Below the pieces are notes generated by a model. It had not been told where the DNA came from. It saw nothing but the letters and a program-made list of their open reading frames with translations, and searched no databases. Made by a program: the position numbers and the translations under genes. Below, in pieces: positions 1 to 8,944 of a stretch of DNA of 64,000 nucleotides (positions are counted from its first letter, which is position 1; each line of letters starts with the position of its first letter). The stretch comes from Kaistella faecalis (GTDB taxonomy: Bacteria > Bacteroidota > Bacteroidia > Flavobacteriales > Weeksellaceae), in the NCBI RefSeq assembly GCF_019195395.1, contig NZ_CP078067.1:1255783-1319782 (forward strand), read 5' to 3'.

Positions 1-306
1 GTTTTCGGACCCGTTCCATTTATTTCTGTAGTCTGTGTAGGTTTAGTGCTTGTAGGATTCATCAGCATTTTGAGTTATAAAGACCGGAAAAGACAGATTC
101 TGCTGAATAATATCAGCATTTTTATAAACGCTTTGTTGCTCGGTTTATTGGCGTATTGGCTACTCAGTTTATCTGGAGGAATTAATTTTCCTGAGAAAGG
201 TATTGAGCCGATTTTCCCGTTGCTTTCGATAATCTGTTTGTTAATTGCAAACACTTATATCAGAAAAGACGAGAGGCTCGTGAAATCTGTAGACAGACTC
301 CGCTAA
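1..306 (+). CDS. DUF4293 family membrane protein, 3' part only
   Basis: The reading frame is open from base 1, so the gene starts before the window; the GTG at 46 is an internal valine codon, not a start. The visible 101 residues hold two hydrophobic membrane-spanning stretches separated by a short loop, and end in a basic/acidic tail (KDERLVKSVDRLR), which is the typical ending of the Bacteroidota-only DUF4293 family. These are small inner-membrane proteins of unknown function, often next to rho in Flavobacteriia; rho would lie left of the window (inference). A strong terminator follows 26 bases after the stop. Confidence 0.75.
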   Translation, partial: VFGPVPFISVVCVGLVLVGFISILSYKDRKRQILLNNISIFINALLLGLLAYWLLSLSGGINFPEKGIEPIFPLLSIICLLIANTYIRKDERLVKSVDRLR

Positions 307-331
307 ACTCACAACGATTTTTTTTGAGTTA

Positions 332-361
332 AACAGCTCCGGTTTTGGGGCTGTTTTTTTT
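332..361 (+). terminator. Rho-independent terminator after the DUF4293 gene
   Basis: Arms AACAGCTCC (332-340) and GGGGCTGTT (347-355) pair over 9 positions with one U-G wobble around a GGTTTT loop, and a T run follows. Confidence 0.85.
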
Positions 362-400
362 ATTGGCCACTTAAATATTTATCTTTATCAAAAATTACCA

Positions 401-1324
401 ATGAAGAATCACTATTTGCTTTTTGCGCTCGTTTTTTCAACAGTCCTCTATTCACAGGAAGTTTCTAAAGACCGCATCTTTACAGTGCTCTCTGCTCTGG
501 CTTCGGATGATATGAAAGGCCGCGAGATCGGAACTCCACAAAACGACTCCGCCGCAGCATATATTGCGCAACGCTTCAAGGAAAATAATCTCGGATATTG
601 CGCCGGAGACTCTTATCTAATTCCTTTTGAATACAAAGGAAAAGTTGCGTATAATGTCTGCGGGATACAAAAAGGTAAATCTGACCAAATTTTAGCGTAC
701 TCCGCCCACTTCGATCATATCGGTTCCACCGAAAAAAGTGGCGATAATATATATAACGGAGCCGACGATAATGCCAGTGGCGTAACTTTAATGATCGGAC
801 TGTCAGATTACTTTAAAACTACAGACCCTGCTTTTTCAATGATGTACATGGCTTTCAATGGTGAAGAAAAAGGGATGAAAGGATCAAAAGCGATCGCTGA
901 AAACCCTCTTTTAACAGAAAAACACTCCAAAATTTCTGCATTATTTAATTTTGAAATGGTGGCAACGGTTTCGCAATTCGGCCCCAATGCTATCTATATG
1001 ACCGGTGCTGAATTTTCTGATTTGGACGAATTGCTGAATACCAATGCCGCAACCGGACTTAAAGTTCACCCCGATCCATACATTGGTCAGCAGCTTTTTT
1101 ACCGTTCGGATAACGTAATTTTTGTTAAAAAGAAAATCATCGCCCATTCGTTTTCAACCGTGGACATGAATGTTGCAAAACATTACCATCAGCTCAATGA
1201 CGATATTAATGTAGTGAATTTTGATAATCTTACCGGGCTTATAAACAGTTTTGGAAGAACCTTCCAAAAACTCACTCCGAAAAACTTTACACCCAAATAC
1301 AACGATAAAGTAAGCTTTAAGTAA
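401..1324 (+). CDS. Secreted M28-family metallopeptidase
   Basis: A 307-residue zinc aminopeptidase-fold protein. Residues 1-18 form a signal peptide ending in a typical LYSQ cleavage region, so the enzyme is exported to the periplasm or beyond. Co-catalytic zinc ligands are visible in order: H103-x-D105 (SAHFDHIG), D122 in NGADDNASG, the E155-E156 pair in FNGEEKG, an acidic residue in FNFEMVA, and a late histidine in the VAKHYHQLNDD segment. Length is normal for a single-domain M28 enzyme. Substrate cannot be told; aminopeptidase activity is the family norm. The gene stands alone between a terminator and the ABC exporter. A second M28 peptidase lies near 17.2 kb. Confidence 0.88.
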   Translation: MKNHYLLFALVFSTVLYSQEVSKDRIFTVLSALASDDMKGREIGTPQNDSAAAYIAQRFKENNLGYCAGDSYLIPFEYKGKVAYNVCGIQKGKSDQILAYSAHFDHIGSTEKSGDNIYNGADDNASGVTLMIGLSDYFKTTDPAFSMMYMAFNGEEKGMKGSKAIAENPLLTEKHSKISALFNFEMVATVSQFGPNAIYMTGAEFSDLDELLNTNAATGLKVHPDPYIGQQLFYRSDNVIFVKKKIIAHSFSTVDMNVAKHYHQLNDDINVVNFDNLTGLINSFGRTFQKLTPKNFTPKYNDKVSFK

Positions 1325-1349
1325 TAGAAGCAACCAATCAAAAAATCCG

Positions 1350-1357
1350 TAATTTTG
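1350..1357 (+). promoter_or_regulatory. -7 promoter element for the ABC exporter
   Basis: TAATTTTG matches the Bacteroidota -7 consensus TAnnTTTG and ends 17 bases before the ATG at 1375. No good -33 TTG is visible. Confidence 0.55.
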
Positions 1358-1374
1358 CCCACTAAATTTCCCGA

Positions 1375-3213
1375 ATGAAACCATTACAACGCATTCTCTC
1401 CTTTGCCAAACCTCATCAGAAATACCTTTTCGGAAGCATGTTTTTCAACATCATGTATTCTGTTCTCAATATATTTTCGGTGGCTACAATGCTTCCCATT
1501 CTGGGATTGATGTTCGGAACGGTAGATAAAGTCGACACTACAAAACCACCGGTAAACTCGGGCCGGCTTGTTGATTTTTTTGGATATGCTAAAGACTGGG
1601 CTTATTATACGATTCAGAAAAATATCGACACTTACGGAACGGTAAAAGTTCTCGCAATCTTGTGCGCGGTAACCGCTGTTGCATTTTTGCTTCGGAATAT
1701 CTTCAGATATCTTGGCGCCTATCTGTTGGTAAATTACCGTGTGGGAATTACCAAAGATTTAAGGACGGCGATGTACAACAAATTCCTGAAACTGCCGGTT
1801 TCTTTCTATACTGAGAAGCGCAAGGGAGATATGATGAGCCGGATTTCCAACGATATCGGTGGCGTTGAAAGCGGAATTATGGGAAGTCTGGTAGATGTGA
1901 TTAACTCGCCTTTCATGATTATTTCATCGCTGATTACGCTGTTTATTCTTTCACCTAATCTTACAATGTTTTCCCTGCTTGTATTCCCTCTTATGGGCGG
2001 CCTGATTGCCTGGGTCGGAAAAAGCCTGAAAAGACAGGCTACCGCAGCACAGGAAGAACTCGGAAACCTCTTTTCATTGGTTGATGAAACTTTAAAATCT
2101 TCGAAAGTCATTAAAATCTTCAATGCAGACAAAATACTGAAGACCAGATTTAATACCACCACAGATAACTGGAAAAAATATGCGATCGGAATGAGCCGCC
2201 GCCGTGAACTTGCCTCTCCGATGAGCGAATTTTTAGGTTCCGTCACCATTTTGATCATAACGTGGTTTGCAGGCGTTCAGATTTTAAATGAGCAGACGAT
2301 GGAACCGGAAACATTTCTAGTTTTTATCGGGATGTTTTTCCAGATTCTGGATCCTGCGAAGAAATTATCCAGTGCGATTTCAAATATTCAGGGCGGAATG
2401 GCGAGTTTGGACCGGGTTTCAGAAGTTTTAGATTATGATCTGAAAGTCGAAGAAATCGAAAATCCAGTTGCTATTTCTACTTTAAAAGATAAAATTGAAT
2501 TTAAAAATATTGGTTTTTATTACGATAAAGACAATGTAATTCTCAAAAATTTCAACCTTACAATTCCTAAAGGCAAAACGGTGGCGCTTGTAGGTCAGTC
2601 AGGTTCAGGGAAAACGACCATTGCAAATTTACTTGCCCGTTTTTATGATATTTCTGAAGGAGAGATCCTAGTTGACGGCGTAAACATCAAAGACTTAAAA
2701 CTGGACGATTACCGAAATCTTCTCGGAATGGTAACCCAGGAATCCGTACTTTTCAATGATTCAGTTTTCAACAACATCCTCATGGGAAAGCCCAACGCAA
2801 CCGAAGAGGAAGTGAAGGCTGCCGCGAAAATTGCCAATGCGCATGAGTTTATTGAAGGTCTTCCGGAAAAATATTACACCAATATTGGCGACGACGGAAA
2901 CAAACTTTCCGGCGGCCAAAAACAAAGGGTTTCTATTGCCAGAGCCGTTCTGAAAAATCCGCCAATCATGATTCTGGATGAAGCGACTTCCGCCCTGGAT
3001 ACTGAATCTGAAAGATTCGTGCAGGACGCGTTGGAAAAAATGATGCAGAACAGAACGTCTCTCGTTATCGCTCACAGACTCTCCACCATCCAAAAGGCCG
3101 ACTGGATCGTTGTGATGGAACGCGGAAGCATTGTAGAGCAAGGGACGCACAATGAACTGATGAACAATAACAATGTATACAGAAGACTCGTGGAACTGCA
3201 GAATTTTGGGTAA
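1375..3213 (+). CDS. MsbA-type ABC exporter (fused TMD-NBD)
   Basis: A 612-residue half-transporter that should work as a homodimer in the inner membrane. The N-terminal ~330 residues hold the six-helix exporter domain with the coupling segment SFYTEKRKGDMMSRISND. The C-terminal ATPase has Walker A GQSGSGKT (407-414), signature LSGGQ (511-515), Walker B IMILDE (531-536) and the H-loop in AHRLST. The family exports lipids, lipid A core or drugs; an MsbA-like lipid flippase is a fair guess but the substrate is not readable from sequence. The TonB-like gene starts 9 bases after its stop, suggesting one transcript. Confidence 0.9.
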   Translation: MKPLQRILSFAKPHQKYLFGSMFFNIMYSVLNIFSVATMLPILGLMFGTVDKVDTTKPPVNSGRLVDFFGYAKDWAYYTIQKNIDTYGTVKVLAILCAVTAVAFLLRNIFRYLGAYLLVNYRVGITKDLRTAMYNKFLKLPVSFYTEKRKGDMMSRISNDIGGVESGIMGSLVDVINSPFMIISSLITLFILSPNLTMFSLLVFPLMGGLIAWVGKSLKRQATAAQEELGNLFSLVDETLKSSKVIKIFNADKILKTRFNTTTDNWKKYAIGMSRRRELASPMSEFLGSVTILIITWFAGVQILNEQTMEPETFLVFIGMFFQILDPAKKLSSAISNIQGGMASLDRVSEVLDYDLKVEEIENPVAISTLKDKIEFKNIGFYYDKDNVILKNFNLTIPKGKTVALVGQSGSGKTTIANLLARFYDISEGEILVDGVNIKDLKLDDYRNLLGMVTQESVLFNDSVFNNILMGKPNATEEEVKAAAKIANAHEFIEGLPEKYYTNIGDDGNKLSGGQKQRVSIARAVLKNPPIMILDEATSALDTESERFVQDALEKMMQNRTSLVIAHRLSTIQKADWIVVMERGSIVEQGTHNELMNNNNVYRRLVELQNFG

Positions 3214-3222
3214 AATTTAACT

Positions 3223-3603
3223 ATGAAAAAACTTTTGTTAATACTTAGTGTCCTGATTTTTGGGCTTACTTTTTCGCAGGAAAATCAGAAAGATTCCAGC
3301 GCGATGTCCGGACGAGCGCCGGAATTTCAAGAGGGTGGTGTTCAAAATTTTCGTCAGTTAATTGCTAAGAACTTTCGTGCAAAAAAAGTGAAAGGAAAAG
3401 GAAAAGAATCGTGTGTACTAAAATTTGTAGTTGAGACAGATGGATCTATCACAAATGTTACTGCAATTGGGGACAATGAAAGTTTCAACAAAGAAGCAAT
3501 CCGCGCAATTTCTCTCATAAAAACAAAATGGTCTCCAGCCAAAATAAATGGTGTCCCAGTTCGGTACCGGTTTAGAGTCCCACTGAATTTTGTTTTCGAG
3601 TAA
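3223..3603 (+). CDS. TonB C-terminal-domain protein, periplasmic
   Basis: A 126-residue protein with a signal peptide (residues 1-18, cut near FSQ) followed directly by a TonB-like C-terminal domain: the region with VLKFVVETDGSITNV, the NKEAIRAISLIKTKWSPAKING segment and the final VRYRFRVPLNFVFE strand are characteristic. Classical TonB has a membrane anchor and a proline-rich spacer; both are missing, so the protein would be free in the periplasm. Such stand-alone domains are common in Bacteroidota and their role is unclear. It follows the ABC exporter by 9 bases and no terminator is obvious before the convergent mutS. Confidence 0.8.
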   Translation: MKKLLLILSVLIFGLTFSQENQKDSSAMSGRAPEFQEGGVQNFRQLIAKNFRAKKVKGKGKESCVLKFVVETDGSITNVTAIGDNESFNKEAIRAISLIKTKWSPAKINGVPVRYRFRVPLNFVFE

Positions 3604-3686
3604 TTGTTTTTAATAGTTGACCTAATTAAAAGCAGCTGGATCAGAGTATGCAATTCCCAGTTCAGTTCAATATCAAATTAAATTCA

Positions 3687-6269
3687 TCACTTCCCAATCA
3701 TCTTCTTAATCGAATTCAGCTTCATTAAAGCTTCTATCGGCGTCAAAGTATTGATGTCGATTTTTGTGAGTTCTTCACGGATATTTTCCAGAACCGGATC
3801 GTCTAACTGAAAAAATGACAACTGCATATTTTCATCCGTAATCGCTTTGGCAGAATCTTTAGATCCGCTTTGCGAACGGCTTTTTTCCAGTGTTTTTAAA
3901 ACTTCATTGGCGCGGTTCACCACTTTTGAAGGCATTCCTGCAAGTTTCGCCACATGAATCCCGAAACTGTGTTCGCTACCGCCAGGAAGAAGTTTTCTCA
4001 TGAAAATAATATTTCCTTTATTCTCCTGAATGGAAACGTGGAAATTCTTGATTCTCTCGAAATTTACCGTCATTTCGTTCAGTTCATGATAATGCGTTGC
4101 GAACAGGGTTTTAGCCTGAGTTGGGTGTTGATGCAAGTATTCCGCAATCGCCCACGCAATCGAAACTCCGTCGTAAGTAGAAGTTCCGCGCCCGATTTCG
4201 TCCAGAAGAATTAAACTTCTGTCGGAAATATTATTGAGAATATTCGCTGCTTCATTCATTTCCACCATAAAAGTAGATTCGCCGGCAGAAATATTATCCG
4301 TAGCGCCGACTCTCGTGAAAATCTTATCCAAAACTCCTATTTCCGCATGTTTTGCAGGAACAAAACTTCCGATCTGTGCCATTAAACAGATAATCGCAGT
4401 TTGTCTTAAAATCGCCGATTTACCCGCCATATTCGGTCCGGTCACCATAATGATCTGCTGTGAATCTTTATCCAGAAACAGATCGTTCGCAATATACTTT
4501 TCGCCGAGCGGTAGCGCGTTTTCAATAATTGGGTGGCGTGCTTCTTTTAAATTGATTTCAAAAGAATCATTTAGAATCGGTCTCGTATAACTTTCCGAGA
4601 CAGCAAGTTCTGATAAACCAACGCCGCAGTCGAGTTCAGCAATTATTTTTGAATTTCCCTGAATCGCATCAATATAAACCATGACATTATCGCAGACTTT
4701 GCGGTAAAGTTCGTGCTCTATTTTCGAGATTTTTTCTTCTGCACCAAGGATCTGTTCTTCGTATTCCTTCAGCTCTTCAGTAATATATCTTTCGGCATTT
4801 ACCAAAGTCTGTTTTCTGATCCAGTCGCCCGGAACTTTGTCTTTATGCGTGTTACGGACTTCAATAAAGTATCCGAAAACACCGTTGAAACTTATTTTTA
4901 AACTTGAAATTCCGGTTCTTTCAATCTCGCGTTCGCACATCTCTTCCAGGAAGTTTTTCCCTTTGCTTTGCAAACCGCGGAGATGATCCAGATCTTCCGA
5001 AATTCCGCTTTTAATCACATTTCCTTTCGAAATATTTACAGGAAGTTCTTCATTCAGGTAATTCTGTAGATACTGAATGAGTTCTTCAAGATTATTCAAC
5101 GGTTCTATCCAGGCCAAAACTTCCGCAAAAGGATGAAGCAAATTTTTAATCTGATGAATATTCGCTAAACTCTGGCGGAGATAACCCAATTCTTTCGGAC
5201 AGATTTTCTCTGAAGCCAGTTTTCCCATCAGACGGTCAAGATCTGAGATGGATTTCAGTAACTGCTGAATTTCATATTTTAACTGATCTTCTTTGTTGAA
5301 GAATTCAATTAAATTTAATCTTCGGTTAATTTCATCAACTGATTTTAAAGGCAGAATCAGTCTTCTTCTGAGCAGTCTTCCGCCCATTGGTGTTGACGTT
5401 TTATCAATGATATCGAGCAGCGATTTCCCCTGCAAATTGCTTGGATAAGCGATTTCGAGATTCCTAAGCGTAAAATTATCCATCATCAGATAATCTTCCT
5501 GCGGAATTAACTGAATTTTAGTAATATGCTGCAGCAGTGCGTGATGCGTATCCTCGACCAAATAAGCGAAAATCGCGCCGGCAGAAATGATGCCCAGCTG
5601 ATGTTCTTCAATTCCAAATCCCTTTAAAGAAGCCGTTTTGAAGTGGTTTGTGAGTTTTTCGTAAGCATAATTGTACTGAAAGGCCCAGTCTTCCAGCTTG
5701 AAAGAGTTTTTATTTTTAAGCTGTGCAGGAAGTTCTGTTGAACGCTGATAAATAATTTCCGACGGATCGAAAGTGTGAACGATATGCAGAAGTTTATCAA
5801 GATTTCCCTCCGAAACCAGGAACTCTCCGGTAGAAACATCGACCAAAGCCATCCCGAATTTTTCTTTTTGCTTGTGAACTGAAAGCAGGAAATTATTTTT
5901 CTTGGATGTTAAAACCTGCTCATTAAAAGTAACGCCGGGAGTTACAAGCTCTGTTACACCTCGTTTTACAATTCCTTTCGCAACGGTTTTCGGATCTTCC
6001 AACTGGTCGCAGATTGCAACACGAAGGCCGGCCCGTACCAGTTTTGGCAGATACGAATCCACTGAATGGTGCGGAAAACCTGCCAGCTCGATGTGACCTT
6101 CACCGTTGGCTCTTTTAGTCAGTACGATGCCCAAAATCTGGGAGGTGCGGATAGCGTCCTGGCCAAAAGTCTCATAAAAATCCCCAACCCGAAAAAGCAA
6201 AAGCGCATCAGGATATTTCGCCTTGATGGTGTTGTACTGCGTCATTAAAGGAGTTTCTTTCTTTGCCAC
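3687..6269 (-). CDS. mutS: DNA mismatch repair protein MutS
   Basis: An 860-residue MutS of normal length. The mismatch-reading motif is F31-Y32-E33 (GDFYETF) in domain I, where the phenylalanine stacks on the mispaired base and the glutamate contacts it. Connector, lever/clamp domains follow, and the C-terminal ATPase has Walker A GPNMAGKS (611-618), then SAGESTFMVEM, Walker B ILLDEIGRGTST and FATHYHELNE. The protein recognises mismatches and recruits MutL. It is transcribed alone, divergently from the TrmH-type gene, with a -7 element at 6327-6334. No oddities in the key residues. Confidence 0.97.
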   Translation of the reverse strand: MAKKETPLMTQYNTIKAKYPDALLLFRVGDFYETFGQDAIRTSQILGIVLTKRANGEGHIELAGFPHHSVDSYLPKLVRAGLRVAICDQLEDPKTVAKGIVKRGVTELVTPGVTFNEQVLTSKKNNFLLSVHKQKEKFGMALVDVSTGEFLVSEGNLDKLLHIVHTFDPSEIIYQRSTELPAQLKNKNSFKLEDWAFQYNYAYEKLTNHFKTASLKGFGIEEHQLGIISAGAIFAYLVEDTHHALLQHITKIQLIPQEDYLMMDNFTLRNLEIAYPSNLQGKSLLDIIDKTSTPMGGRLLRRRLILPLKSVDEINRRLNLIEFFNKEDQLKYEIQQLLKSISDLDRLMGKLASEKICPKELGYLRQSLANIHQIKNLLHPFAEVLAWIEPLNNLEELIQYLQNYLNEELPVNISKGNVIKSGISEDLDHLRGLQSKGKNFLEEMCEREIERTGISSLKISFNGVFGYFIEVRNTHKDKVPGDWIRKQTLVNAERYITEELKEYEEQILGAEEKISKIEHELYRKVCDNVMVYIDAIQGNSKIIAELDCGVGLSELAVSESYTRPILNDSFEINLKEARHPIIENALPLGEKYIANDLFLDKDSQQIIMVTGPNMAGKSAILRQTAIICLMAQIGSFVPAKHAEIGVLDKIFTRVGATDNISAGESTFMVEMNEAANILNNISDRSLILLDEIGRGTSTYDGVSIAWAIAEYLHQHPTQAKTLFATHYHELNEMTVNFERIKNFHVSIQENKGNIIFMRKLLPGGSEHSFGIHVAKLAGMPSKVVNRANEVLKTLEKSRSQSGSKDSAKAITDENMQLSFFQLDDPVLENIREELTKIDINTLTPIEALMKLNSIKKMIGK

Positions 6270-6317
6270 GGGAATTTTTTACGAATCGGAAATTAACGAT
6301 AAGAGGTTTAAAAAACT

Positions 6318-6325
6318 TAATTTTG
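6318..6325 (+). promoter_or_regulatory. -7 element for the TrmH-type methyltransferase
   Basis: TAATTTTG ends 14 bases before the chosen ATG at 6340. It abuts the minus-strand element of mutS, with one base between them. Confidence 0.55.
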
Positions 6326-6326
6326 C

Positions 6327-6334
6327 CAAAAATA
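6327..6334 (-). promoter_or_regulatory. -7 element for mutS
   Basis: CAAAAATA on the plus strand reads TATTTTTG on the minus strand, matching TAnnTTTG, about 57 bases upstream of the mutS ATG. Confidence 0.45.
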
Positions 6335-6339
6335 CGAAA

Positions 6340-6876
6340 ATGTCATCCACCAAGAAACTGAAACTCGAAGAATTAGGGCGAATCGATGTAGAAACCTTCA
6401 AACAAACTGAAAAAATTCCTTTGGTGGTGGTTTTGGATAATGTGAGAAGCATGCATAATGTGGGCGCGGTTTTCAGAACGGCGGACGCTTTTATTGTGGA
6501 GAAAATTATTCTGTGCGGAATCACGCCGCAACCGCCTCACCGCGAAATTCATAAAGCTGCGCTTGGCGCGACAGAAAGTGTGGACTGGATTTATGAGAAA
6601 AGCATTTCGGCAGCACTGGAGAATCTTAAACAAGAAAACTATCAGATTGTCGGTATTGAGCAGACTTCCAATTCAGAAATCATAACTGACTATGAAATTA
6701 ACAAAGACCAGAAATACGCTTTAGTTCTCGGTAACGAGGTTGACGGCTTAAGTGATGAAGCGCTGTATCTTTACGACACTTTCCTTGAAATTCCCCAATT
6801 GGGAACAAAACACTCGCTGAATGTTTCGGTTTGCGGAGGAATTGTGATGTGGGAATTCTTTAAAAATCTGAAATAG
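6340..6876 (+). CDS. TrmH/SpoU-family RNA 2'-O-methyltransferase
   Basis: A 178-residue SPOUT methyltransferase. The three family motifs are present: motif 1 in LDNVRSMHNVGAVFRTADAF, motif 2 in YALVLGNEVDGLS, motif 3 in LGTKHSLNVSVCGGIVMWEF, which together build the trefoil knot that binds S-adenosylmethionine. It likely methylates a ribose in tRNA or rRNA. I chose the ATG at 6340 because a -7 element lies just before it; an in-frame upstream start at 6223 would run into mutS on the other strand and adds unconserved residues. The stop touches the stop of the convergent 2H phosphoesterase with no base between. Confidence 0.85.
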   Translation: MSSTKKLKLEELGRIDVETFKQTEKIPLVVVLDNVRSMHNVGAVFRTADAFIVEKIILCGITPQPPHREIHKAALGATESVDWIYEKSISAALENLKQENYQIVGIEQTSNSEIITDYEINKDQKYALVLGNEVDGLSDEALYLYDTFLEIPQLGTKHSLNVSVCGGIVMWEFFKNLK

Positions 6877-7401
6877 CTATTCCAGATTTTTAATCTTCAG
6901 CAGGTTCCATTTTCCGTTATAATGTTTGAAAAGACAGATTTTATCTACCAAGAATGAATCTTCAAAGGTTTTTGACTGATATTCTTCCCAGGCTTTCTGA
7001 AAGTTTTCAAAAGTTAGATCACGGTAAGCGACGGTTAAATGAGGATTAAGTTTTGCGTAAGAATGAAAATTCATTTTTGGCTGAATCTCATCAAATAATT
7101 TCTGAAGTTCTTCCTTATTTTCAGGTTTGATAAAAATAACAGGATTGTTTTTGTTGGGAAAACACCCGAAATCTTTAAGATTAACATTGAAAGGAGTTGT
7201 TTTCAAATTCATTTCAGAAAAATTTCCCACCAGAACATCTTCTTTGCTTTCCTCAAAAGAGAAAGGTTTAATTAAGGTTATGTGAGGAAAATTTTTGAAC
7301 GATTTTACAGAATCAAACCTATTAGCAAAATCTCTGCTTAAATTTCTGGCTTTTTGGCGGAGCTCTTGGGGCGGAACAGCCGCTGCGAAATACAAACTCA
7401 T
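6877..7401 (-). CDS. 2H phosphoesterase (LigT-like, 2'-5' RNA ligase superfamily)
   Basis: A 174-residue protein with the two hallmark catalytic motifs: H40-I-T42 (NFPHITLIKPF) and H121-L-T123 (NPHLTVAYRD). These proteins hydrolyse 2',3'-cyclic phosphates or seal 2'-5' RNA bonds; which RNA or nucleotide is used here is unknown. It contains no signal peptide and should be cytoplasmic. It is a single-gene unit, tail-to-tail with the TrmH-type gene with zero spacing, and lies downstream of the efflux operon but separated from it by a terminator. Confidence 0.85.
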   Translation of the reverse strand: MSLYFAAAVPPQELRQKARNLSRDFANRFDSVKSFKNFPHITLIKPFSFEESKEDVLVGNFSEMNLKTTPFNVNLKDFGCFPNKNNPVIFIKPENKEELQKLFDEIQPKMNFHSYAKLNPHLTVAYRDLTFENFQKAWEEYQSKTFEDSFLVDKICLFKHYNGKWNLLKIKNLE

Positions 7402-7446
7402 AATCGTAATCTTCGGTTAAACAATTAACTATCTAAAATTACAACG

Positions 7447-7475
7447 AAAAACCGCCTGAAAAATTTCAGACGGTT
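7447..7475 (-). terminator. Terminator at the end of the efflux operon
   Basis: An inverted repeat (ACCGCCTGAAA with TTTCAGACGGT, one wobble) is followed on the minus strand by TTTTCG. It sits between the OMF gene stop and the 2H phosphoesterase start. Confidence 0.7.
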
Positions 7476-7507
7476 TCAATATTTTCTTAATTTAAATCAC
7501 TATTTAG

Positions 7508-8917
7508 TTATCTCCAACCGCCGCCAAGCGCCTGATAAAGCTCTACCCCGGCTTTCATTTTGGCATATTCTGCATTGGAAATATTAAGTTCAGCATTCAG
7601 GGAATTTACTGAAGCATTTAACACTTCCAGATAATTCGCCATCCCGTAATTCACCAGTTCCTGAGAAAATTCCACTGATTTTTGGTAAGCGGTAAGTTCT
7701 TTTCTTTTCAAATCGATAAAACTGTCCTGGGATTCATAAACTTTCAAAGCATCAGAAACTTCTCTTCCTGCTGTAAGAAGGGTTTTACGGAAATTAAGAT
7801 ACGCTCTTTCTCTGTTGGCTAAACTTACTTCGTAATTGGTTCGGATCTGTCTTTTATTTAGAACCGGTTGCACCAAACCTGCTACCACATTGGCAAAAAG
7901 TGAATTCACGCTGAACAGGTGATCAATATCCAGACTCTGTATCCCACCGCCGCCGTTAATCCTTAAGCTTGGATAGAACTGTGCTTTCGCAGCGTTGGTG
8001 AGTTCAAAAGCGGACATTAATCCGTATTCAGCAGCCATCACATCAGCTCTGTTGGAAAGCAGATTTGCAGAAAACCCTAGTTTATAATCAGCCGGCATCT
8101 GTTGCTGGCTAAGTGTTGCCCGCTCGATTTGTTGCGAAGGAACACCCATTAAAAGGCTCATTGCATTTTCCAGGAGCGCTATCTGAACATCGGTATTAAT
8201 CAGCAGTGATTCTGCATTGAAAACTAATGCTTCACTCTGCTGAACAGCAACTTCGGTCAATGTTCCGGCATCCTTTAAGGCTTTTGTTGTTTCAAGATTT
8301 TTCCTGCGAAGAGCGATGGTTTCACTGATGATTCTCTTCTGCTCATCAAAAGTTAAAAGCTGATAATAGCCGGACGCAATGGCTGCTACTAAATCAGTTT
8401 TTACCGCTTTGTGCGCGGCAACCGTTCCTAAATACTGTGCTAGCTGAGCTTTTTCCTCAGAATTCATTTTTCCCCAGATATCTGCTTCCCAGGAAATATC
8501 ACCGCTTAGGTCAAAAAGGTTGTTATACCTTCTGTTACCCGAAAGCTGACCAAGCTGAGTATTCAAAGACTGAGTCTGAAAAGTATAAGACGGACCAACA
8601 GAAAGTGTTGGCTGATAAGCAGCTTTACTCTGTTTTAAATAAGATTCCGCTGAAGCGATATTCTGCAGCGCAATTCTTATATCCAGATTATTTTCAAGTC
8701 CTTTCGTAACATGTTTCTGGAGCACAGGATCAGTAAAAATCTCACGCCAGGATACAGTAGCAATACTTGCAGAATCCTTCGGAAGAAGATCTGTCCTGAA
8801 AAGATTTTCATTCACTTCATTGGGCCTTTCATACGTTTGCCGCGCCGTACAGGAGGAAAGCACTGCTAACGTAAGGAGCGACAGTAATAAAGTTTTTATA
8901 TTGAAATGTTTTCTCAT
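7508..8917 (-). CDS. Efflux outer-membrane lipoprotein (OprM/NodT family)
   Basis: A 469-residue TolC-like channel. Signal peptide with lipobox ending at C23 (AVLSSC) predicts lipid anchoring, and two copies of the OEP repeat with ALQNIASAESYLKQSKAAYQP and the later NAAKAQFYPSLRINGGGG mark the trimeric barrel-plus-tunnel fold. It should be the outer-membrane exit duct of the tripartite pump encoded just upstream, taking substrate from the RND pump through the periplasmic adaptor. It is the last gene of the operon, 27 bases after the RND gene. Confidence 0.93.
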   Translation of the reverse strand: MRKHFNIKTLLLSLLTLAVLSSCTARQTYERPNEVNENLFRTDLLPKDSASIATVSWREIFTDPVLQKHVTKGLENNLDIRIALQNIASAESYLKQSKAAYQPTLSVGPSYTFQTQSLNTQLGQLSGNRRYNNLFDLSGDISWEADIWGKMNSEEKAQLAQYLGTVAAHKAVKTDLVAAIASGYYQLLTFDEQKRIISETIALRRKNLETTKALKDAGTLTEVAVQQSEALVFNAESLLINTDVQIALLENAMSLLMGVPSQQIERATLSQQQMPADYKLGFSANLLSNRADVMAAEYGLMSAFELTNAAKAQFYPSLRINGGGGIQSLDIDHLFSVNSLFANVVAGLVQPVLNKRQIRTNYEVSLANRERAYLNFRKTLLTAGREVSDALKVYESQDSFIDLKRKELTAYQKSVEFSQELVNYGMANYLEVLNASVNSLNAELNISNAEYAKMKAGVELYQALGGGWR

Positions 8918-8944
8918 TTTTAAAATTTTAATCAGTGTGGGAAA

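Noticed and set aside
1806-2258. 150-residue minus-strand ORF opposite the ABC exporter
   Set aside because: Fully inside a well-supported ABC transporter gene, with no motif of its own.
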